DNA of 64,000 bases, taken from the NCBI RefSeq assembly GCF_040813715.1, contig NZ_JBFOCH010000022.1. One strand, written 5' to 3'. Source of the DNA: Mesorhizobium_K marinum. Its GTDB lineage: Bacteria; Pseudomonadota; Alphaproteobacteria; Rhizobiales; Rhizobiaceae. Position numbers and translations under genes: made by a program. The notes below the pieces were generated by a model. It saw nothing but the letters and a program-made list of their open reading frames with translations. It had not been told where the DNA came from and did no database searches. The number at the start of each line of letters is the position of its first letter. Positions within the stretch are counted from its first letter, which is position 1. This document shows positions 58,067-64,000 of this stretch, in pieces.

Positions 58067-61000
58067 GCTGGCTGCCGCTCAGCTTCGGGTTTCCGGCGAT
58101 CCTCTGGGGCCTGCTCGCGCTGCCGGTCATCTGGTGGCTGCTGCGGCTCACCCCGCCGAAACCGCGCATGGAAGTGTTCCCGCCGCTGAAGATCTTGGCG
58201 CGCGTCCTGCGCAAGGAGGAAACGCCGCACCAGAGCCCATGGTGGCTGACGCTGCTTCGCCTTCTGATGGCGGCGCTGGTGGTCCTGGCGCTCGCCGAAC
58301 CTATCTGGAATCCGCGCGAGCGCCTGCCGACCGGCGGCTCGGCGCTGGCGCTGGTCATCGACAACGGGTGGGCCTCGGCTGCCGGCTGGGACCGCAGGGT
58401 TGCGACCGCCGAACGCCTGATCGCCGATGCCAGCGCCACCGGCTCGCCGGTCGTGCTTGCCTTCACCGCAGAACAGCCCAACGCCGAGATCGGCCCCTTC
58501 GACGCGGCGTCGGCGCTCGACAAGCTCAACGTCGCCGAACCGCGCCCGGTGCCGGTCGACCGCCCTGCCGTGTATGCCCGCGTCGCATCGGCACTCGAGC
58601 AGTTGCCAGGCGCCTCCGTCGCCGTCCTCGCCGACGGGCTGGCCGCCCCCGGCGACGAGGCCGCCTTCTCCGCCCTGCTGGGGCGCGGTGCCGCCAACCT
58701 GTTCTGGGCGGTTCCCGACCGGCTCGACATGGTCGGTCTGACCGCCGCCGACAACGACGTGGCGGGCTTCAGCCTGACTGCCATCCGCCCGCCCGGCGAC
58801 GGCGCGCCGCGCCAGGTGACAGCCGGCGCCTTCGACGATCGCGGCCGGCGCATCGCCGACGCCGTCATCAGCTTTGGCCCCGGCCAGACCACCGGCAGCG
58901 GGCAGATGAACGTTCCCTTCGAGCTGCGCAACGATTTCGCCTCGGTCGTCATAGACGGCGAGGCGCAGGCTGCCGCGGTTCGCCTGCTCGACGAGGGCTC
59001 GAAGCGACGTCGGGTCGGCCTCCTGTCGCAGGCCGAGGCCGACCAGGCCCAGCCGCTGCTCTCGCCCCTCTACTACATCACCCGCGCGTTGCAGCCCTTC
59101 GCCGATCTCGTCGAGCCTTCCAGCCGCGACCTCGCCGAGGCCATCCCCGAGATCATCGACCGCAATCCGGCGATGATCGTCATGGCCGATGTCGGCACCA
59201 TCCCCGACGCCGCGCGCACGCAACTGCTGGAATGGGTGCGCGACGGCGGCACCCTGGTGCGCTTCGCGGGATCGCGGCTGGCCGCCGCCGGCAACGACGA
59301 GGATCTTCTGCCGGTGCGCCTGCGCCTCGGCGAACGTTCGATGGGCGGCGCGCTGTCATGGACGACGCCGCAACCCGTATCGGACTTCCCGCCCGGCGGC
59401 CCCTTCGCCGACCTCGCACCGCCGGCCGAGGTCAGCGTCACGCGCCAGGTGCTCGCCGAGCCGACATCCGACATCGTCGAGCGTACCTGGGCCAGCCTTG
59501 CCGACGGCACGCCTCTTGTCACCGGCGCGCGCCGCGAGCGCGGCACCGTCGTGCTGTTCCATGTCACGCCGGAGGCGACGTGGTCGAACCTGCCGATTTC
59601 CGGCAGCTTCGTCGAGATGCTCCGCCGCATCGTCCAGCTCTCGCGCAACCAGGGCGCGGCGACGGCCGGCGCCGAGGGCGCGACCGTCTCGCTTGCGCCC
59701 TACCGCATGATCGCGGCGGACGGGACTTTGGTGCCGCCGACGCCGGATGCGCGCCCGCTACCCGCCGGCGCCGGCGCGCGCGCTGTCACCCTCGAGAACC
59801 CGCCCGGCCTCTACGGCGCCGAGGAAGGCGTCGTCGCCCACAATCTCCTCGAGGCCGACGCCGCCTTCGCGCCGCTGCAGCGGCCGGCGGTGACTGTGCC
59901 GGTCACCGAACTGCGATATGCTTTCGACGAATCGCGTGACCTGAAGGGGCCGCTCGTGGCTGCCGCACTCGCGCTCATGCTGCTCGACACGCTTGCCGTC
60001 TTCTGGATGGGCGGGCTGCTGTCGCGCCGCCCGCGCGCGCTGAAGCGCACGGCCGGGGCAGCCGCGTCGGCGCTCTTGGTCGCCGCAGCCCTCCTCCTCT
60101 CGCCCGACAGCGCCACCGCGCAGGACGCAAAGCCCGGAGACGAAGACGCCATCGCAGCGATCTCCACTACGCGCATCGCCTATGTGATCACCGGCGACGC
60201 CGCCATCGATTCGATCAGCCGCGCCGGCCTCACCGGCCTGTCGCGCTTTCTGGTCGAGAAGACCGCGCTCGAACCCGGCGAGCCGGCCGGCGTCGATATC
60301 GCAAGCGACGAACTGTCGTTCTATCCCATCATCTACTGGCCGGTCGACGCCAATGCCGAAATGCCCANCGGCGACGCCGCCGTCGATTCGATCAGCCGCG
60401 CCGGCCTCACCGGCCTGTCGCGCTTTCTGGTCGAGAAGACCGCGCTCGAACCCGGCGAGCCGGCCGGCGTCGATATCGCAAGCGACGAACTGTCGTTCTA
60501 TCCCATCATCTACTGGCCGGTCGACGCCAATGCCGAAATGCCCAGCGAGGAGGCCATCGCCCGCGTCGACGCCTACATGCAGGCGGGCGGAACGGTCCTG
60601 TTCGACACCCGCGACCAGTATTCGACCGGCATCGACGCCGGCTCCGCCAGCCCGGCGACCCAGCGGCTGCGTGACATCCTGGCCAGCCTCAACGTGCCAC
60701 CGCTCGAGCCGGTGCCTGCCGACCACGTGCTGACAAAATCCTTCTTCATCCTTCCGGAGTTTCCGGGCCGCTTCAACGGCAGCCCGCTCTGGGTCGAGGC
60801 CTCGCTCTATGCGGAGAACATCGAGAACCGGCCGGTGCGCACCGGCGACGGCGTCAGCCCGATCATGATCACCGCCAACGATTTCGCCGGCGCGTGGGCG
60901 ANAGCCCGGCGACCCAACGGCTGCGCGACATCCTGGCCAGCCTCAACGTACCGCCGCTCGAGCCGGTGCCTGCCGACCACGTGCTGACAAAATCCTTCTT

Positions 61001-61319
61001 CATCCTTCCGGAGTTTCCGGGCCGCTTCAACGGCAGCCCGCTCTGGGTCGAGGCCTCGCTCTATGCGGAGAACATCGAGAACCGGCCGGTGCGCACCGGC
61101 GACGGCGTCAGCCCGATCATGATCACCGCCAACGATTTCGCCGGCGCGTGGGCGATCGACGCGTCGGGCAACCCGATGCTGCCGACCGTGCCCTCCGATC
61201 CGATGCAGCGCATCTACGCCTTGCGCTCCGGCGTCAACATCATGATGTACATGCTGACCGGCAACTACAAATCCGACCAGGTGCACGTGCCGATCCTGCT
61301 CGAGAGGCTCGGACAGTAG
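58063..61319 (+). CDS. DUF4159/BatA-like membrane protein, with two assembly duplications
   Basis: The N-terminus has the aerotolerance-type region GFPAILWGLLALPVIWWLLRL with two membrane segments, then a large VWA-like periplasmic part. A further hydrophobic segment lies near residue 665, followed by a DUF4159 domain (ELSFYPIIYWPVDANAEM, GGTVLFDTRDQYS, LTKSFFILPEFPGRF). Gaps at 60368 and 60902 duplicate 177 and 254 bases. Removing both leaves 941 residues in a single frame. Function unknown; probably an envelope assembly complex with the MoxR and DUF58 proteins. Stop TAG touches the next ATG. Confidence 0.88.
60368..60368. other. Scaffold gap (1 N) with duplicated flanks
   Basis: Sequence from 60192 recurs from 60369, offset 177 (in frame), with one mismatch (Ile/Val). 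It lies in the DUF4159 gene. Confidence 0.9.
60902..60902. other. Scaffold gap (1 N) with duplicated flanks
   Basis: Sequence from 60649 recurs from 60903, offset 254, with mismatches (CAGCGGCTGCGT versus CAACGGCTGCGC). It frameshifts the DUF4159 gene. Confidence 0.9.
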
Positions 61320-63386
61320 ATGAACTGGTCGCTCGCCTTCGAACCGCTTCTGTCGTGGGAATGGCTGGCCGTCATCCTCGTGCCTATCGCCCTGCTCGCG
61401 CTGGCCGGCCTTGTGTTCCGCCAGCGCGGCGCGTGGCTTCGCGTCACGGCGCTTGCCGCGCTCGCCGCCGCACTGATCAACCCGGTCCTGCTGGACGAGG
61501 AGCGTGAACCGCTCAAGAGCGTCGTCGCCCTCATCGTCGACCGAAGCCAGAGCCAGGACATCGCAGACCGCCAGGCGGAGACCGATGCCGCGCTGGCCGG
61601 TCTGCAGCAGCGCCTCGCCCGGTTCCCCCAGTTCGAGGTCCGCGTGGTCGAGGCCGGACGCGCCGACGCCGCCGACGACCGGACCCAGACCCGCCTGTTC
61701 GGCGCCCTCGACACGGCGTTTCGCGACGTGCCGCCCTCGCGGGTGGCCGGCGCGGTGATGATCACCGACGGCCAGGTTCACGACGTCCCCGCCGGCGCCG
61801 AGCCGTTCCAGGCGCCGCTTCACGCGCTGATTACCGGCGACGAAGGCGAGCGCGACCGCCGCATCCGCTTCGAAAATGCGCCGCGCTTCGGCCTCGTCGA
61901 CAAGCCGCTGCAGATGACCTACCGGGTGATTGCCAGCGACGGCCGGCAGGGACCGGTCGAGGTTCGCGTCTCGATCAACGGCGAACCCGTCTCCACCGAG
62001 CGCGCGGCGATCGGCCAGCCGATGCTTCTCGACATCGTCGTTCCCAATGCCGGCCGCAACATCGTCGAGCTGTCGATCCCGGACGAGGACGGCGAGATCA
62101 CCGACACCAACAACCGCGCGATCGCCATCGTCGACGGCATCCGCGAGAACCTGCGCGTCCTGCTCGTCTCCGGCGAGCCGCATGCCGGCGAACGCACCTG
62201 GCGCAACCTCCTGAAGTCCGACGCCTCGGTCGACCTCGTTCACTTCACCATCCTGCGCCCGCCGGAGAAGCAGGACGGCACGCCGATCAACGAGCTGTCG
62301 CTCATCGCCTTCCCGACGCGCGAACTGTTCGTCGAGAAGATCGACGATTTCGACCTCATCATCTTCGACCGCTATCAGCACCGCGACGTGCTGCCGATCC
62401 TCTACTACGACTACATCGCCGAATATGTCGAAAAGGGCGGCGCCCTGCTGATCGCCGCCGGCCCCGAATATGCCGGCGAGCAGTCGATCGCCCGCACCCC
62501 GCTGATGTCGGCCCTGCCGGCCATGCCCTCCGGCCTTGTCGTCGAGCAGGCCTTCTATCCCCGCCTCACCGATCTCGGCCAGCGCCACCCGGTCACGCGC
62601 GGCCTCGACGGGTCGGCCAGCGAGCCGCCGCACTGGAGCCGCTGGTTCCGCCTCGTCGGCATCGACCGCCCGGAGGGCGAGGTCGTCATGAAGGGGCCGG
62701 ACGACCGTCCGCTCCTGCTGCTCGACCGCAAGGGCGAAGGCCGTGTGGGCATGCTGCTGTCAGACCAGGGCTGGCTATGGGCGCGCGGATTCGAGGGGGG
62801 CGGGCCGCATGTCCAGCTCTACCGCCGCATGGCGCACTGGCTGATGAAGGAGCCCGAACTCGAAGAGGAACGCCTTGTCGCCAGCGGGCGCGGAATGACG
62901 CTCGACGTCGTCCGGCAGACCATGTCGGACGATCCCGGTCCGGCGACGGTCATATCGCCGTCGGGCAAGGTCCTCTCCCTGCCGCTTGCATCCTCGCAGC
63001 CGGGCGTCTTCACCGGCTCCGCTGAGGTCGGCGAGATCGGCCTCTACCAGGTCGGCAACGGCGACCTGTCGGCGCTCGCCCATGTCGGGCCGGTCAACGC
63101 GCCGGAATTCGCGGACACGATATCGACCGGCGAGGTGCTGCGGCCGGTTACCGAGGCGTCGGGAGGATCGGTGCGGCGCATCGCGTCCCTCACGGGCGTG
63201 TCGCTGCCCGGCATCGTTCCCGTGCGCTCGTCCGCCAACGCCGCCGGAAGCGACTGGATCGGTCTCCGGACCACCGACGACAGCGTCTTGAAGTCGGTCA
63301 GCCGCGTGCCGCTCTTCGGCGGCTTCTTCGGTCTCGGCCTGCTTCTCCTGGCGCTCGGCTCGATGTGGTACCGCGAGGGACGCTGA
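61320..63386 (+). CDS. Membrane protein with VWA-like and glutamine amidotransferase-like domains
   Basis: 688 residues. Two N-terminal membrane segments (LAVILVPIALLALAGLVF and VTALAALAAALINPVLL) are followed by a VWA-like stretch (SVVALIVDRSQSQDIADR, with the metal site not clearly intact). A class I glutamine amidotransferase-like segment follows (LRVLLVSGEPHAGERTW, FDLIIFDRYQHRDVL, GGALLIAAGPEYAG). A C-terminal membrane helix lies at the end (FGGFFGLGLLLLALGSMWY). It starts right after the DUF4159 stop and probably belongs to the same complex. Function unknown. Confidence 0.88.
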   Translation: MNWSLAFEPLLSWEWLAVILVPIALLALAGLVFRQRGAWLRVTALAALAAALINPVLLDEEREPLKSVVALIVDRSQSQDIADRQAETDAALAGLQQRLARFPQFEVRVVEAGRADAADDRTQTRLFGALDTAFRDVPPSRVAGAVMITDGQVHDVPAGAEPFQAPLHALITGDEGERDRRIRFENAPRFGLVDKPLQMTYRVIASDGRQGPVEVRVSINGEPVSTERAAIGQPMLLDIVVPNAGRNIVELSIPDEDGEITDTNNRAIAIVDGIRENLRVLLVSGEPHAGERTWRNLLKSDASVDLVHFTILRPPEKQDGTPINELSLIAFPTRELFVEKIDDFDLIIFDRYQHRDVLPILYYDYIAEYVEKGGALLIAAGPEYAGEQSIARTPLMSALPAMPSGLVVEQAFYPRLTDLGQRHPVTRGLDGSASEPPHWSRWFRLVGIDRPEGEVVMKGPDDRPLLLLDRKGEGRVGMLLSDQGWLWARGFEGGGPHVQLYRRMAHWLMKEPELEEERLVASGRGMTLDVVRQTMSDDPGPATVISPSGKVLSLPLASSQPGVFTGSAEVGEIGLYQVGNGDLSALAHVGPVNAPEFADTISTGEVLRPVTEASGGSVRRIASLTGVSLPGIVPVRSSANAAGSDWIGLRTTDDSVLKSVSRVPLFGGFFGLGLLLLALGSMWYREGR

Positions 63387-63713
63387 GCTTCCCGCCGACG
63401 CCGGGCGGCCCAGCCGGAAATCCCGCAAAGACACGCCGGCCGTCTACAGTTCCTGCAACTTCGGCAAGCAGGGCTAGTCGGGTTGTTGCGCGTCGCCGGC
63501 GGAATTCACTTGTGCCAGCATCATTTTGGCCGCGCCCGAAATCGCCGCAGAGGTTACAGAGCAAATCCCGCCGCGTCATCGACAGGAAACGCACCGCGGC
63601 GAATGTGCGGCCCAAATGAGGGACAGCCAGATGATTTTCATCGCCGGCGGCATGCCGACACAAAGCGCAGGACGTGAAACCGACGCCGGCCGCGCCGCAC
63701 CGGGAAGCCGGCC
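63387..63713. other. Intergenic region, no feature seen
   Basis: 327 bases between the operon end and the AraC-like gene. No convincing gene or terminator was found. The region should contain the promoter of the next gene; GGGAAG before its ATG is a plausible ribosome-binding site. Confidence 0.4.
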
Positions 63714-64000
63714 ATGCTGACGCTGTCCAACCATGACGTGCCGCCGCCCGAGCAGCTTTCCTATCTGCACGATTTCGTCGCCCGCAGCGTGGCCGGACTG
63801 CAGTTCACGCCGATCGAAAAGACCCGCTTCGCCTTCGAACTCGTTTGCCGTGGCCTCGTCGGCGACACCGTCGTCGGTTCGGCCCGCTATTCTGCGACGC
63901 GCATCGAGCGTACCCGCGAACTGACGGCGGACGGCCGCCAGAACTACATGCTGACCCTGCACGACGCGGACTACGAGGTGTCGATCACGGGCGGCCGGCG
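63714..64000 (+). CDS. AraC-family-like transcriptional regulator (3' truncated by window end)
   Basis: The frame runs from ATG 63714 to the last base without a stop, 95 residues visible. The start is supported by an upstream in-frame stop (TGA at 63675) and by GGGAAG. The visible part resembles the N-terminal sensing domain of AraC-type regulators: HDFVARSVAGLQFTPIEKT, then SARYSATRIERT and LTLHDADYEVSITGGR. The DNA-binding domain would lie outside the window, so the assignment is provisional. Confidence 0.5.
   Translation, partial: MLTLSNHDVPPPEQLSYLHDFVARSVAGLQFTPIEKTRFAFELVCRGLVGDTVVGSARYSATRIERTRELTADGRQNYMLTLHDADYEVSITGGR

Noticed and set aside
60192..60545. Apparent duplicated 59-residue DUF4159 segment
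   Set aside because: Bounded by an N at 60368 with the same pattern as the other gaps; treated as an artefact.
60807..62633. A 608-codon minus-strand frame opposite the last operon gene
   Set aside because: Typical antisense shadow of a GC-rich gene; it also crosses an N gap.

Overview
The window is 64 kb of GC-rich chromosomal DNA. It looks like a Hyphomicrobiales (rhizobial) alphaproteobacterium close to Mesorhizobium or Phyllobacteriaceae. The signs are a BA14K-family protein, a UvrB with long extensions, a YegS-like lipid kinase, an L25/Ctc-type rplY next to pth and ychF, a petABC operon near hemF, a MoxR/DUF58/DUF4159 operon, and a rhizobial-type intergenic palindrome. This assignment comes from reading the proteins, not from a database search. 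Almost everything is core housekeeping. No prophage, insertion sequence, CRISPR array, rRNA or tRNA was seen.

Layout. 1-3335: a translationally coupled catabolic cassette (GMC oxidoreductase, enolase-superfamily dehydratase, 3-hydroxyisobutyrate dehydrogenase-like protein). 3401-10325: lipid kinase, CapA-like and DUF3137 proteins on the minus strand, then uvrB. 10451-15666: small secreted proteins and lipoproteins, two cold-shock genes, a metallo-beta-lactamase-fold hydrolase and ilvE. 15918-20251: MarR regulator plus response regulator, cardiolipin synthase (opposite strand) and a sensor kinase. 20403-24882: flavin monooxygenase, glycosyltransferase, csaA, ybjN, ubiK. 25037-31000: lgt, a MidA-like methyltransferase, pgeF, a metal-site-degenerate M24 protein, a lipoprotein and prs. 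31017-34186: a chromate-resistance operon (tauE-like, chrB, chrA). 34453-38862: rplY, pth, a toxin-antitoxin pair, ychF and two MaoC hydratases. 38915-49308: apt, petABC, two ABC exporters flanking a palindromic repeat, trmL and soxR. 49497-55965: hemF, a DEAD-box helicase, small DUF proteins, cca, a NUDIX hydrolase and DUF1285. 56111-63386: the MoxR/DUF58/DUF4159 operon. 63714 to the end: start of an AraC-like regulator.

Assembly quality. Eleven runs of N (1, 3 or 97 bases) each sit between two near-identical copies of the same sequence. In six genes (lipid kinase, DUF3137, lgt, chrA, DEAD helicase, DUF4159) the copy makes the gene look duplicated or frameshifted. Removing one copy restores one continuous frame of normal length every time. 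These are unmerged contig overlaps, not biology, and the small differences between copies suggest a mixed population or a draft assembly.

The most interesting biology is regulatory. A textbook SoxR promoter points away from soxR into a stub that runs antisense through trmL. A perfect 14-bp inverted repeat lies over the ribosome-binding region of a toxin-antitoxin pair wedged between pth and ychF. A dyad operator precedes the MarR gene. A 153-bp foldback repeat lies between paralogous ABC exporters. Two small exported proteins are each built from two exactly spaced cysteine modules.
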